From NCBI RefSeq assembly GCF_004634215.1, contig NZ_SMMH01000006.1:77934-141933 (forward strand): a stretch of 64,000 nucleotides of DNA, written 5' to 3'. Position numbers and translations under genes: made by a program. A model generated the notes under the pieces. That model ran no database searches, was not told the origin of the DNA, and worked only from the letters and a program-made list of their open reading frames with translations. Origin of the DNA: Deinococcus fonticola. GTDB taxonomy: Bacteria > Deinococcota > Deinococci > Deinococcales > Deinococcaceae. The first letter of the stretch is position 1, and each line of letters opens with the position of its first letter. Below are positions 9,534-23,055 of the stretch, in pieces.

Positions 9534-11242
9534 AGCAGCCCCGCCTTGCCCAGTTCGTCGCGCAGGGCGGGCAGTTTCTGGCGCTCCGGGAAATGCGTGG
9601 CGACCAGAGCTTTTGCTTCATCCTGGCCGACCCTGGGAATCAATTCCTTCAGCACGCCTGCGGCCTGGGCGTAAGCGTCACGCTGGCGCGGGGCAATCAG
9701 CTGCTGCCCCGCGCGAATGAGCAGCAGGGCGGCCCGCTGCGCGTCCAGTTCAGGCATCCGGGCGACCCGCAGCAGCCGGCCTGCATCACGTTTTTCGTTT
9801 TTCACCAGGTCAAAGGCCTGTTCGGTCAGGTGCTCGGCGACCACGAGCTTCAGCAGTTCGTCCCGCTGCGCTTCGCTTTTCCACAGCGCTTTGATCACCG
9901 CCGCCCGGTCTTTCTCCCAGTCGGGGCTTTGTTTTTTCAGCCGGGAGAACCACTCGGCATGGGGGTTTTGCTGGGACTGAACCTGCGCCATGCGGTACGC
10001 CTGCGCCCCGCGCCCCGTCTCGCGGTACAGGTCGTGGAGCCACAGCAGCGCGTCACGCTTCTCCCAGCTTTCCACCCTGAGCGCCGCTTCCTCCAGTTGG
10101 CCCAGGGCGGCAGCCTTCTCGAAGGCGGGCCGCAGGGTGGCAAAGGGAACGCGGCGCTTCGGAAGCGCCTGCAGCGCCTCACCGACCCGGCCACGCTCCA
10201 GCAGGAACAGGATGAGCGGTGTCGGGTCGTGGTCGGCCCGCAGCAGGGCCTCGGTGTCCGCCTCGGTGGGTTCACCGCCGCGCAGCTCGATCAGCACGTT
10301 CAGGTACGTTCTGCGGCGGTAGCTCGCGCTTTGACGGCTCAGCGTTTCGATCAGGTCGTACACGCTGCGGCGTTCATCCTGGTGCAAGACCGAGTAGAAG
10401 TCGAAAAATTCATCCCGGCCAAAATCGGCGCGGTGGCTGGCGATCTCGTTACGCACGGCCTCCAGCGCGTCCTCCCGCAGGTCGCCCTCCAGGTCGGCAT
10501 TCACGAACAGGTCGTACAGGCCCAGCAGCCCCTCTTCCTGCACATCGTCCAGGCCATAATCCATGTCGTTCTGCTCGTAAAAGGAATCCACCCCGTCCAG
10601 CACAGCCAGGTAAGCGCGGGTCAGTGCGGCGGCCTCGTCCTCACTCAGGTCGGTCAGCCCCTCGCGGCGGCGCTCCAGTTCAGTCAGCAGGGCCTCGATG
10701 GCCTCGGTGTCCGGGCCGTCCTCGGAATCCCACTGCTCAGTGTGGTCATAACTGGCGGCCATGGAGTGAAAGGCCGCCGCGATACGTGGGGCGAAATCGT
10801 CGGCGGGCAGGGTCTGGCCCACCTGCGCGTAAAGCAGCGTTTCCAGTTCCGGCGCTTTCGCCAGCATGCGGCCCACCAACCGCCGCAGGGCCGGCGCGTC
10901 CAGGTCGTCCAGCACGGTCTCCAGCGCGGGCAATTTCACGAAAGCCCCTGAGTCGTTGCTGAGCCTGTTCAGCAGCGCCGCCACGTGCTTGCACCCGCCC
11001 CCAGCGCCCACCGGGCAGGAACAGGACGCGCTTTGCACCTGTGCCTGCCCGATCCTCCCAGGCCCGACCCTCACCGATACGCGGTAAGCCTCCTGGCCGT
11101 GGGCCTGGGCGCGGTATTCCTGCGCCGCTTCGGCGGGGCGCACGCTCAGGTGGGTGAGGCCGCGCACGTAAGGCTCACCTTTTTTCCACTCGCGGGCCTC
11201 CACCCAGTCACGGGCCGCCTGTTCGGAAAGGACGTGGCTCAT
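9530..11242 (-). CDS. SWIM zinc-finger domain protein
   Basis: This 570-residue protein has an N-terminal SWIM motif, [19 protein letters not shown], matching CxCx(n)CxH zinc ligands at about residues 74-86. A long alpha-helical, acidic region follows ([23 protein letters not shown], repeated helical pairs resembling TPR/HEAT-type solenoids). No catalytic motif is seen. The start is the ATG before [12 protein letters not shown], 37 bp after the methyltransferase stop. The gene overlaps the chelatase ATPase gene by 4 bp. SWIM proteins are found next to MoxR-ATPase/VWA pairs elsewhere, so adjacency to a ChlI-ChlD protein suggests an accessory role in the chelatase machine. This is inference, not known function. 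Confidence 0.85.
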   Translation of the reverse strand: MSHVLSEQAARDWVEAREWKKGEPYVRGLTHLSVRPAEAAQEYRAQAHGQEAYRVSVRVGPGRIGQAQVQSASCSCPVGAGGGCKHVAALLNRLSNDSGAFVKLPALETVLDDLDAPALRRLVGRMLAKAPELETLLYAQVGQTLPADDFAPRIAAAFHSMAASYDHTEQWDSEDGPDTEAIEALLTELERRREGLTDLSEDEAAALTRAYLAVLDGVDSFYEQNDMDYGLDDVQEEGLLGLYDLFVNADLEGDLREDALEAVRNEIASHRADFGRDEFFDFYSVLHQDERRSVYDLIETLSRQSASYRRRTYLNVLIELRGGEPTEADTEALLRADHDPTPLILFLLERGRVGEALQALPKRRVPFATLRPAFEKAAALGQLEEAALRVESWEKRDALLWLHDLYRETGRGAQAYRMAQVQSQQNPHAEWFSRLKKQSPDWEKDRAAVIKALWKSEAQRDELLKLVVAEHLTEQAFDLVKNEKRDAGRLLRVARMPELDAQRAALLLIRAGQQLIAPRQRDAYAQAAGVLKELIPRVGQDEAKALVATHFPERQKLPALRDELGKAGLL

Positions 11243-11279
11243 CCGGTTATTCTTCTCCGTTTCGGTGCAGGGGTGGCCT

Positions 11280-12064
11280 TCATGCCTTTCCCTGTTGCCT
11301 GACCTGGATGACATGCACGTCGAACGTCCAGCGGTACCCCCAGCCGTTCCCGGCGCGGGTCAGATGAGGCTGGAGGTGTGCCAGGACTTCCTGTTCCGGC
11401 AGCGGCAGGCGGCAGTAAGCCAGCAATTCAGTGGTGGAGGCGAAGCTCAGCTCGCGCTCCTCGGTAATGGTGTGGGCAGCGAATGTCCACCCGAGCGCCT
11501 GCACCGCTTCCCGCAGCAGGCTGGCCCGCGCCGGTTTGGGGGTTCCGGCCAGCGCACGGCGGAGCTGGACGTGTGGGCTGCCCACACCGTCGTCTTCGAG
11601 CAGGTACAGGTCGCGGCGGCTGAGGGCGTGCAGGGTGTGCAGCGCCGCGTGCAGGTCGGGCTGGTAGGCCAGCGACCACGCCGCCAGCACCGTGTCATGC
11701 GGCGGGGCGTGCTTAAGGGCGTGTTCCAGGGCGCAGCAGACGGTCTGCACATGCTCAGGCGGGTTCTTGGCCCTGAGCTGCGCCAGCATGTCCGGCGAGT
11801 AATCCAGCGCGGTCACGTGTGGCACGGCCGCCGCGAGCGAGAGCAGCAGGCGGCCCGTGCCCGCACCAACTTCCAGCAGGCTGCGCGATCCCTTCAGCTG
11901 CCCGTGCAGCCAATCCAGCGTGTTCGGCAGGGCGGGCTGGGACTGGTCGTACTCGGCGGCCTTGCCCTGCCAGAAGGTCAGGTCACGTTCGGCCCTGAAC
12001 CGCTCCGAGCGCGCCGAGAGCACAAGGGTGCGCCATCTCTCGAAGATGTCCGGGGGGAAGGTGG

Positions 12065-12068
<4 letters not shown>
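11280..12068 (-). CDS. Class I SAM-dependent methyltransferase
   Basis: This 262-residue protein has the SAM-binding motif [16 protein letters not shown] (about residues 67-81), motif [17 protein letters not shown], and a post-core [11 protein letters not shown] segment. It resembles the UbiE/Methyltransf_11 type rather than the precorrin methylases (CobI, CobJ, CobM), which have a different fold. The start ATG overlaps the cobN stop by 4 bp (ATGA), which puts it firmly in the cobalamin operon. The substrate is unknown: a cobalamin intermediate, or an unrelated small molecule or protein. Confidence 0.85.
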
Positions 12069-16398
<4,330 letters not shown>

Positions 16399-16402
<4 letters not shown>

Positions 16403-17091
16403 GCTGGGGCCACCGGAGCGCGGCCCATGCGGCTCCACAGGCGCAGCGCGATCAGGGCAATGAAGGTGCCCACCCCCAGCGGCCCGGCCACATGTTCTGT
16501 GTCAAGATCCAGGAACCCGGCAGCGGCAAACCCCGCCGAGAGCGCCACCACCATCCACCCCATGACGCGGCTGGCCAGGGCCGCCCGGCCAGGGTCGGCG
16601 TGCTGGCCGCGTTGCAGGGCGGCGGCAAACAGGCCGTCTATACCGTCGGTGAGAATCATGCCCAGCGTGAAGGCCACGCCCAGCAGCAGCGGCGGAACGC
16701 TCTGCGCCAGGGCCAGCGCCGAAAGCTGGGTGCTGGTTTCCATCCCCATCGCCAGCAGCAGCCCCATCAGGAAAGGACTGGCCGCCAGGGCCGCCTTTCT
16801 TCCGGCGTGCGCGTGTAAAACGGAATGGCCAGGCTTCAGAAGCCGCCACAGGTTCAGGCCCGCCACCCCCAGAAACAGGTAAGGCGACAGCCACCCCAGG
16901 TCGACCTCCCCGGCCAGGCGGCCCACCAGCACCGCCAGCACGCTCACCACCAGCCCGTGACCCAGGCCGAACAGCACCCCGTTCCAGCGGCTGGGCCGCA
17001 GGCGCGAGAATCCGTCGATGGCGGCCAGGTGATCCGCATCCACCCCGTGCCGCATGCCCAGCGCGAACACCACTGCCAGAGTCAATACCAT
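16399..17091 (-). CDS. NiCoT-family nickel/cobalt permease
   Basis: This 230-residue integral membrane protein has the NiCoT signature [13 protein letters not shown] (HX4DH, the metal-binding motif of HoxN/NixA-type transporters). Several hydrophobic helices follow, with [25 protein letters not shown] and [16 protein letters not shown] as the other conserved loops. Its place between cobO and cobN argues for cobalt supply to the chelatase. The protein is at the short end of the family. The stop overlaps the cobN start (ATGA), so expression is coupled. Confidence 0.9.
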
Positions 17092-17196
17092 CCGTTCTCC
17101 TTCCAGAAAGCAGGCCTGCCGCGCGTCATTCGTGGCCTGGGGAACAGGGCGCCGATCACTGTTCCTGCCATGCTCAGCGCCTCGCCGTCAGCCGTG

Positions 17197-17808
17197 TCAG
17201 TACTCGATGCCCTGCTGCCCGCCGATCCCCTGGTTGTAGGCGTGCTTCACCGGACTGATTTCACTGACGGTATCGGCGAAGTCCACCAGTTCGGGAATGG
17301 CGCCTCGCCCGGTAATGACCACGTGCAGGTTGGGATCGCGCGCCCGGAGGGTTTCCTCGACGCCCGCCCAGGCCACCCAGCCGTATTTGAGGGGGTAGGT
17401 GAACTCGTCCAGCACGATCAGATCGTACTCGCCGCTCAGAATCGCCTCGCGCGCCAGTTCCCAGCCGTGCGCGGCCATCTCGGCGCTGTTCTCCAGGTCG
17501 CGCGAGCGCCACGTCCACCCGTCGCCCAGCCCCTGATAGGGGACTTCCAGGGCGTCCAGGGTGCGGTGCTCTCCGAACTTGGCGGTGTCGTGCTTCAGGA
17601 ACTGGAACATCTTGACCTTCAGCCCGCGCCCGTGCGCCCGCATCATCAGGCCCAGCGCGGCGGTGGTCTTGCCTTTCCCCTTGCCGGTGTTCACGATCAC
17701 CAGCCCGCGCCGACCCTTGGAAATGCCCTCTTTCTTGCGGTAGTTGTCGCGCTGCTCGGTCAGTTCGCGCATGGCGGCCTCGCGGCGCTGCTTCGTCGTT
17801 TCGTCCAT
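17197..17808 (-). CDS. cobO: Cob(I)yrinic acid a,c-diamide adenosyltransferase (CobO/BtuR/CobA type)
   Basis: The enzyme transfers the 5'-deoxyadenosyl group from ATP to cob(I)alamin or its precursor. The 203-residue protein has the P-loop [45 protein letters not shown] and [17 protein letters not shown], all standard in the family. It starts 8 bp after the btuF stop. A 105-bp gap to the permease contains no gene. Confidence 0.95.
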   Translation of the reverse strand: MDETTKQRREAAMRELTEQRDNYRKKEGISKGRRGLVIVNTGKGKGKTTAALGLMMRAHGRGLKVKMFQFLKHDTAKFGEHRTLDALEVPYQGLGDGWTWRSRDLENSAEMAAHGWELAREAILSGEYDLIVLDEFTYPLKYGWVAWAGVEETLRARDPNLHVVITGRGAIPELVDFADTVSEISPVKHAYNQGIGGQQGIEY

Positions 17809-17816
17809 GGGGGCTC

Positions 17817-18683
17817 CTATTTCACGGCTTCCGGGTGAATGAGCTTGATCAGCGTTCTGAGGGCCACGGCCAGGCGCGGGCCAGGGCGCACCAGGGCGTC
17901 ACGTTCCTCGGCGCTGGGCTGGTACACGCGGCCCGCTTTCACGGCCTGCAGGGTCGGCCAGCCGGGGCGCTTTTTCGCGTCGTCGAGCGTCAGGCCGATC
18001 ATGACTTTCGGGTTGGCTTTCACGATCAGTTCCGGGTCGAGTTTCGGGAAGTTGCCCAGTTTCGCGGGAACGATGGTCTGCCCGCCGGCCTTGCTGATCA
18101 GGGCGCCGATGAACGAGTTAGGCCCGACGCTGTAGGGCGCGGGGTCGACCTCGTAGTAGGTGCTGACTTTCGGGAGTTTCAGCACGTTCTGCTGCAGGGC
18201 GTTCAGGTCGCCGCGCATCTTCGTGACGAGTTTCGTGGCGTTCACTTCGCGGTTGGTGATCTTGCCCATCACGGCGATCTTCTCGAAGGTCTCGTTGTAG
18301 GTCTGGGCCGTGCCGCCATATACCGTGAGGCCCGCCGCCGCCAGTTTCTCGGTCAGGCGGCTGCTCGCGGATTCATCGGCCAGCACCAGGTCCGGCTTCA
18401 GGGCCACAATCGCCTCGATGTCGGGCTTGTAGCCGCTGCCCACTTTCGGGAGCTTGTCGGTGGCCGCCCTGGGATAGTTACTGTACTCGTCTATGCCCAC
18501 CAGTTTGTCGCCCGCGCCGATGGCAAAGAGGATTTCGGTGTGGCTGGGCATCATGGCCACGATGCGTTTGGGTTCGCTTCTGAGGGTGACCGTGCGGCCC
18601 AGGTCATCGGTGACGGTCAGGGGGTACCTGGTGGCGGCGGCACTTGAGGCCAGCAGGAAAGCGGCAAGAATGGTTCGGCGCAT
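17817..18683 (-). CDS. btuF: Cobalamin ABC transporter substrate-binding protein (BtuF-like)
   Basis: This 288-residue exported protein has a short signal peptide ([18 protein letters not shown]), then [20 protein letters not shown], typical of the Fe/B12 periplasmic-binding family. It also has [43 protein letters not shown] and a C-terminal tail VKAGRVYQ. A cobalamin rather than siderophore ligand is supported by the riboswitch immediately upstream and the cob genes downstream. No permease or ATPase (BtuCD) is in the window, so it would have to partner with genes elsewhere. The start follows the leader terminator by about 50 bp; longer in-frame readings would be riboswitch RNA. Confidence 0.88.
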   Translation of the reverse strand: MRRTILAAFLLASSAAATRYPLTVTDDLGRTVTLRSEPKRIVAMMPSHTEILFAIGAGDKLVGIDEYSNYPRAATDKLPKVGSGYKPDIEAIVALKPDLVLADESASSRLTEKLAAAGLTVYGGTAQTYNETFEKIAVMGKITNREVNATKLVTKMRGDLNALQQNVLKLPKVSTYYEVDPAPYSVGPNSFIGALISKAGGQTIVPAKLGNFPKLDPELIVKANPKVMIGLTLDDAKKRPGWPTLQAVKAGRVYQPSAEERDALVRPGPRLAVALRTLIKLIHPEAVK

Positions 18684-18735
18684 GGGTCGGCTCCAGCGTG
18701 CAGGTTGCGGTTCAGCCGGGAGCAGGCGCACAGAG

Positions 18736-18767
18736 AAAAACCCTGCTCCAGCCGGGGCCAGAGCAGG
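18736..18767 (-). terminator. Intrinsic terminator in the cobalamin riboswitch leader
   Basis: On the minus strand, CCTGCTC-12 nt-GAGCAGG is followed by GTTTTT. It lies between the aptamer and btuF, the arrangement of a transcription-attenuating OFF riboswitch. A third CCTGCTC copy follows at 18720-18726 and could offer an alternative pairing partner for the GAGCAGG arm. Confidence 0.8.
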
Positions 18768-18829
18768 ATTGCAGACGTGAACACGCGGGCAATACTCGGT
18801 CAGGTGGCCCTCCAACGGCGAGAGGTGCG

Positions 18830-18985
18830 GCCGCGCCGGGAGGCACGGAGACCGCGTCCCTGAGGGGCATTCGGACTCACCAAAACCCTGGATTACCGCT
18901 GCGCGACAGTGCCGGAATGTGCCCTGAAAGCAGTCACCGGACTTCCCCCAACTCAGGTGAAAGCAGGGTAGCAGATGACGGGCCA
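18830..18985 (-). promoter_or_regulatory. Cobalamin riboswitch
   Basis: Read on the minus strand, the leader has GGGGAAGTCCGGTGAC (18948-18933), then CACTGTCGCGCAGCGGTAA (18911-18893) and GAGTCCGAATGCCC (18878-18865). These are the conserved core blocks of the AdoCbl aptamer in the right order and spacing. The boundaries are approximate because P1 was not resolved by eye. The aptamer is followed by an intrinsic terminator and then btuF, so high cobalamin should shut down the whole operon to cbiB. Confidence 0.85.
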
Positions 18986-19111
18986 GATGACGGGTGAGTG
19001 GCGCGTGGTTGGTGGCGCGCAGAGAGAGGCAGGCAAGAAGAGGTGGTTGGTAAGAAGGGAAAAAACATGAACAGGACGCGACTCTTCCTTTTCTCCCCTC
19101 TCTCCTCTGCC

Positions 19112-19753
19112 TCAGTTCGGTGTTTTCATACCCGCCAGCCACCACTCGCCGCTGCCGCATTTGAGGGTCACCACGGTGCAGGGGGGCGTTTCGACGGCCT
19201 TGATGCCGACGGTCAGGCGCAGGGCGGCGTGAATGGGGCCGGCGTGCGTGAAGGCGACGACCTCGCCTGTGCCGGGCAGGCGGCTCAGCCAGGCCTGGAT
19301 GCGGGCGTGGAAGTCGCGTCCGGTTTCGCCCTGGGGTGGGCCGAAGGCGAGGGTGGGGTCACTCAGCGCCCGCGTCCAGTGCCAGGGGAGGTTGGCGTAG
19401 ACGCGCTCCAGCTCCGCCCAGGTGCGCCCGGCCATCACGCCGAAATTGGCTTCCGCCAGTGCGGGCGTCAGTTCCGGCGAGATGAAGCCGGCGAGCTGCG
19501 CCGTGCGCTGCGCCCGGACGCTGGGGGACGTGTACGCCAGGGCGTGCATGGGCAGTTTCAGGGTGCGGGCCAGCGCCTCCCCTCTGGGGGTCAGGGGCGC
19601 GTCCTCGTCGGCGCGGGGGTAGCGCCGCTCGGCGTTCGGGGCACTGGGCGCGTGCCGCACGAGGTGAAGGGTCAGGGTCTGGTCAGTCAGGGCGGCGCTC
19701 CAGCGTGAGATGGGGTGAGGTGCCGGTAGTCTACCCGCTCGGTTCCCCTTCAC
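19112..19753 (-). CDS. Histidine phosphatase family protein (CobC-like alpha-ribazole phosphatase candidate)
   Basis: The phosphoglycerate-mutase-like fold is shown by the catalytic [10 protein letters not shown] near the N-terminus, an [12 protein letters not shown] segment, the acid in [17 protein letters not shown] and the second histidine in [14 protein letters not shown]. Lying just upstream of the riboswitch operon, it may remove phosphate from alpha-ribazole-5'-phosphate or cobalamin phosphate, but the family is broad. The GTG start at 19753 is uncertain: there is no in-frame ATG or GTG nearer the RHA motif, and the first ~28 residues look unstructured, so a non-standard nearer start is possible. 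Confidence 0.75.
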   Translation of the reverse strand: MKGNRAGRLPAPHPISRWSAALTDQTLTLHLVRHAPSAPNAERRYPRADEDAPLTPRGEALARTLKLPMHALAYTSPSVRAQRTAQLAGFISPELTPALAEANFGVMAGRTWAELERVYANLPWHWTRALSDPTLAFGPPQGETGRDFHARIQAWLSRLPGTGEVVAFTHAGPIHAALRLTVGIKAVETPPCTVVTLKCGSGEWWLAGMKTPN

Positions 19754-19884
19754 CTATCCCCCGCCGACCCAGTCCTTCTTTGACACAGTCCCTCTTTGAC
19801 CCAGTACCGGCTCGATCTGGCTTCTGCTTGACCCGGCCCCTGGGGCAGCCTTCAAGCTGAAGAAGCCTCCGGAGGCCGCCCACC

Positions 19885-20718
19885 ATGACCGACCCCGCCC
19901 GCCTGACCATCCGCGCCTTTGCCGACGCCTCGCGCCTGAGCGTCAAGGCCCTGCGCCTGTACGACGACCTGGGCCTGCTGCCGCCTGCACAGGTGGACCG
20001 CCACAACGGTTACCGCTACTACTCGCCCGCGCAACTGCCCCAGGCGCAACTGATCGGCCTGCTGCGGCAACTCGACCTGTCGCTGAAGGATATTCAGGAC
20101 GTCCTGGATGCCCCGCCGCCCCGCCGCCCGGAACGCCTGCGCGAACACTGGGCCAGAGCAAAAGCCGAGCACGCCCGCCGCGACGCCCTGGCCCGTTACG
20201 TGCAGCACAAGCTGCAAGGAGATGCCCCCATGCCCGAATTTGAACTCCAGACCCGCCAGGTGCCGGCCCAGCACCTCGCCACGCTGACCTGGCACGTCCT
20301 GGTGCAGGACCTGCCGCGCACCATTCAGGACAGCTTCCGGCAATTGCACGTCCTTATCCGGGAGCAGGGGGCCACCTTTGCCGGGCCGCCCCTGGTCATC
20401 TATCACGGCGAGGTGAACGCCGACAGCGACGGCCCCATCGAGGTGTGCTGGCCCTACAGCGGGATCCTCACCCCATCTGGCGACGTGGCCCTGCGCGTGG
20501 AACCCGCGCATACCGAAGCCTTCGTGGCCCTGACCCGCGAACAGTTCGAGTTCCCGGCCATCCTGAGCGCCTACGACGCCACCTGCGCCTACGCCAGCGC
20601 CCACGGCACCGGCAGCCCGCTGCCCTGCCGCGAGGTCTACCCCTACGACTGGGACAACGCCGCGCCCGGCGAACCCGTGGGCGAGGTCGCGTGGCCTTAC
20701 ACGCCGAAAGGGGCGTGA
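19885..20718 (+). CDS. MerR-family transcriptional regulator with GyrI-like effector domain
   Basis: This 277-residue activator has an N-terminal winged helix-turn-helix (LTIRAFADASRLSVKALRLY, then DDLGLLPPAQVD and GYRYYSPAQL). A linker coiled coil follows, then a C-terminal GyrI/BmrR-type small-molecule-binding domain (from about residue 115, ending YPYDWDNAAPGEPVGEVAWPY). It resembles BltR/BmrR-like multidrug-responsive regulators. The start has a strong ribosome site within CCTCCGGAGG. Upstream, at about 19772-19803, is an imperfect 16-bp direct repeat, CAGTCC(T/C)TCTTTGAC with an extra base before the first copy. It is 2 bp from the next gene, so both form an operon. Confidence 0.9.
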   Translation: MTDPARLTIRAFADASRLSVKALRLYDDLGLLPPAQVDRHNGYRYYSPAQLPQAQLIGLLRQLDLSLKDIQDVLDAPPPRRPERLREHWARAKAEHARRDALARYVQHKLQGDAPMPEFELQTRQVPAQHLATLTWHVLVQDLPRTIQDSFRQLHVLIREQGATFAGPPLVIYHGEVNADSDGPIEVCWPYSGILTPSGDVALRVEPAHTEAFVALTREQFEFPAILSAYDATCAYASAHGTGSPLPCREVYPYDWDNAAPGEPVGEVAWPYTPKGA

Positions 20719-20720
20719 AG

Positions 20721-21647
20721 ATGCTTCCCTACATCGGCTCCGGGCCTTACTGCTACACGAATTCACTCCTGATGGTGCTGGATGACCCTGCCCTGACGCC
20801 CGGTCTGGTGGAAACGCTGACCGGATCAGCCTTCGGGTTTCAACTGCTGTTCGGTGGGTTGCCCCTTTTCGATGCTTACGGCTGGGACCCCGACCTGGGG
20901 CTGGATCAGGCCCTGACGCTGCTGGGCTACACCTGGCAGGCCCACACCTTTCAGAATGAAAAAGACGCCCTGAACGCCCTGAAAGAACAGGTCAGCGCCT
21001 CCTCTCCCGTGTTTGTCGGGCCGCTGGACATGGGCCTGTTGAAGCACCAGCCGGAAAGCGACCGGGCCAGCGGCGCAGATCACTTTGTGGCTGTGCTGGA
21101 CGTGAAAGGCGGACGGGTTCACCTGCACGACCCGCAGGGTCACCCCTGGGCCGCCCTTCCCGAAGAGGTTTTTCTGGAGGCCTGGAAGGCCGAACAGATC
21201 GGGTATGGTCAGCCCTACGCCATGCGCACCGATTTTCGCAGGGTGCGCGAGGTGAAGGTGCCCGACGCACTGCGGGCGCTGTTGCCGGAAGCGGCGAAGT
21301 GGGCGGCGGGCCGTGACCTGCCCGTGCCGCCCGGCACACTGGGCGGACGGGCGGGTCTGGAACGCCTTGCCCAGATGGTGGAGCAGGACTTCAACGACGG
21401 TCTGCGCGGCATGTTCATCCATTTCAGCATTCGCGTGGGAGCCAGGCGCAAAACGGACGCCGCCGCCGCCCTGGCCCTGATCGGCGAGACGGAAACCGCG
21501 AAGGTGCTGCAAACGCAGGCCCGCATCCTGGGAGGCTTGCAGTACCCCGCCGTGCAGCGCGACACCTCGACCCTCGCGGCGGGGCTGCGCGAACTGGCCG
21601 AGCTGCACGGCCACCTGGCCCGCCAGCTTGCCGCTTTGCGTTCGTGA
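20721..21647 (+). CDS. BtrH N-terminal-like / C39-peptidase-like protein
   Basis: This 308-residue protein starts MLPYIGSGPYCYTNSLLMVL, the Cys-containing signature of the butirosin biosynthesis protein H N-terminal fold (a papain/C39-like fold used in acyl transfer). A candidate His is in GADHFVAVLD and an Asp in VHLHDPQGHPW. The C-terminal ~100 residues are helical with no recognised motif. It starts 2 bp after the MerR gene and is likely co-transcribed. The reaction is unknown. Confidence 0.7.
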   Translation: MLPYIGSGPYCYTNSLLMVLDDPALTPGLVETLTGSAFGFQLLFGGLPLFDAYGWDPDLGLDQALTLLGYTWQAHTFQNEKDALNALKEQVSASSPVFVGPLDMGLLKHQPESDRASGADHFVAVLDVKGGRVHLHDPQGHPWAALPEEVFLEAWKAEQIGYGQPYAMRTDFRRVREVKVPDALRALLPEAAKWAAGRDLPVPPGTLGGRAGLERLAQMVEQDFNDGLRGMFIHFSIRVGARRKTDAAAALALIGETETAKVLQTQARILGGLQYPAVQRDTSTLAAGLRELAELHGHLARQLAALRS

Positions 21648-21681
21648 GCAGGGGTGACCGGGGACGCTTTACCCTGTACGC

Positions 21682-22914
21682 ATGACCAATCCCACCTTGC
21701 AGATGCAACAGGCCCTGGCGCACACTGACCTGGACGGCTGGCTCGTCTACGACTTCCAGGGCCTGAACCCGCACGCCCGGACGGTACTGGGCATCCCCGA
21801 GAGCGTGTTCCTGACCCGGCGCTTTTTCGTGTACGTGCCGCGTGAGGGTCAGCCGGTGGTGCTGCACAACCACATCGAGGGCGGTAACTGGCGCACGATC
21901 ACGGCGGACTGGGGCGCGGCGCTGCGGCCTTTCGGCAGTCACGCCGAACTGGATGCGGCGCTGGGGGACGTGGTGCGGGGACAGCGCGTGGCGATGGAGT
22001 ACAGCCCCGACGGCGCGGTTCCTTACGTGAGCCGGGTGGACGCCGGCACGCTGGAGCGAGTGCGCCGCGCCGGGGCAAAAGACATCGTGAGCAGCGCCAA
22101 CCTGCTGCAAGGCTTCCTGAAGTGGACGCCTGACGACCTGGCCGCCCACGAACGGGCCGTGAAGGTGCTGATGCAGGCCAAGGACGACGCCTTCAAACTC
22201 ATTCACGAACGCCTGCAAAGCGGGCAGCCCGTCACGGAACTGGACGCGCAGGCGGTCATCATGGGGCAGATCGAGGCGGCGGGCATGCAGGCCGGGCACC
22301 CCGTGAACGTCAGTTTCGGCGTGAATGCCGCCGACAGCCACTATGAACCCGGCGGCGACAGGAACGCCACGCTAGAGGCGGGCCAGTGCGTCCTGATCGA
22401 CCTGTGGGCGCAGGAACCGGGCCGCCCCTTCGCGGACGTGACCTGGGTCGGGTACGCCGGGTCGCCCAGCGACGAGTACCAGTCGGCGTGGACGGCCGTG
22501 CGCGCTGGACGGGACGCCGCCCTGACGCTGCTGCAAGACCGTTTCGATGCCGACGGCTGGGGCCACCTGCAAGGCTGGGAAGTCGACCGTAAAGTGCGCG
22601 ACAGCATGGGCGAGCCGTGGGCCACGTTCTTTCTGCACCGCACCGGACACGACCTCGGCGTCAGGATTCACGGTGCCGGCGCCAACCTCGACGATTACGA
22701 AACCCGCGACACCCGCGTCCTGACCGAAGGGCTGTGCGTCACCGTGGAACCCGGCACCTACCCCGCCGAGAAGGGGTTCGGGATTCGCAGCGAAGTGGAC
22801 GTGTACCTGTCCGCAGAAGGCCCCCGCATCACCCCGCACATTCAACGCGAACCCTTCATCCTCGGCGGCCCCGAAAGCTGGGACGAAGTGCGGGCGAAGG
22901 GGTACGGGCAGTGA
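21682..22914 (+). CDS. M24-family metallopeptidase (Xaa-Pro aminopeptidase-like)
   Basis: The 410-residue protein has an N-terminal creatinase-like domain and a C-terminal pita-bread metal site. Candidate ligands are the Asp in VLIDLWAQ and in FADVTWVGY, the His in HRTGHDLGVRIHG, and Glu residues in CVTVEPGTYP and IRSEVDV. This set is typical of dinuclear M24 peptidases (prolidase/aminopeptidase P). A TACCCT -10 element at 21670-21675, 6 nt before the ATG, suggests a leaderless transcript. The gene is followed by its own terminator. Confidence 0.9.
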   Translation: MTNPTLQMQQALAHTDLDGWLVYDFQGLNPHARTVLGIPESVFLTRRFFVYVPREGQPVVLHNHIEGGNWRTITADWGAALRPFGSHAELDAALGDVVRGQRVAMEYSPDGAVPYVSRVDAGTLERVRRAGAKDIVSSANLLQGFLKWTPDDLAAHERAVKVLMQAKDDAFKLIHERLQSGQPVTELDAQAVIMGQIEAAGMQAGHPVNVSFGVNAADSHYEPGGDRNATLEAGQCVLIDLWAQEPGRPFADVTWVGYAGSPSDEYQSAWTAVRAGRDAALTLLQDRFDADGWGHLQGWEVDRKVRDSMGEPWATFFLHRTGHDLGVRIHGAGANLDDYETRDTRVLTEGLCVTVEPGTYPAEKGFGIRSEVDVYLSAEGPRITPHIQREPFILGGPESWDEVRAKGYGQ

Positions 22915-22928
22915 CACCTCGTGTCGGC

Positions 22929-22983
22929 AAGTCAGGATTCAGGAATGCTCCGGCCCCCGGCATTCTGATCGCCTGACTTTTCA
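22929..22983 (+). terminator. Intrinsic terminator of the M24 peptidase gene
   Basis: The outer stem is AAGTCAGG...CCTGACTT, with an inner GAATGC...GCATTC stem, followed by a short T run (CTTTTC) on the plus strand. Confidence 0.75.
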
Positions 22984-23002
22984 GCCCCTTTCAATGGCAC
23001 TG

Positions 23003-23044
23003 CAAAAAAGATCGCCGCGCCCGTCCACATGACGGCGCGGCGAT
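23003..23044 (-). terminator. Intrinsic terminator of the choice-of-anchor I gene
   Basis: On the minus strand a perfect 11-bp stem (ATCGCCGCGCC and its complement, 12-nt loop) is followed by CTTTTTT. Confidence 0.88.
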
Positions 23045-23055
23045 GTCTCTGACGC

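Noticed and set aside
18684..19160. N-terminal extension of btuF through the leader
   Set aside because: The open frame passes through the riboswitch and its terminator; the signal peptide begins at 18683.
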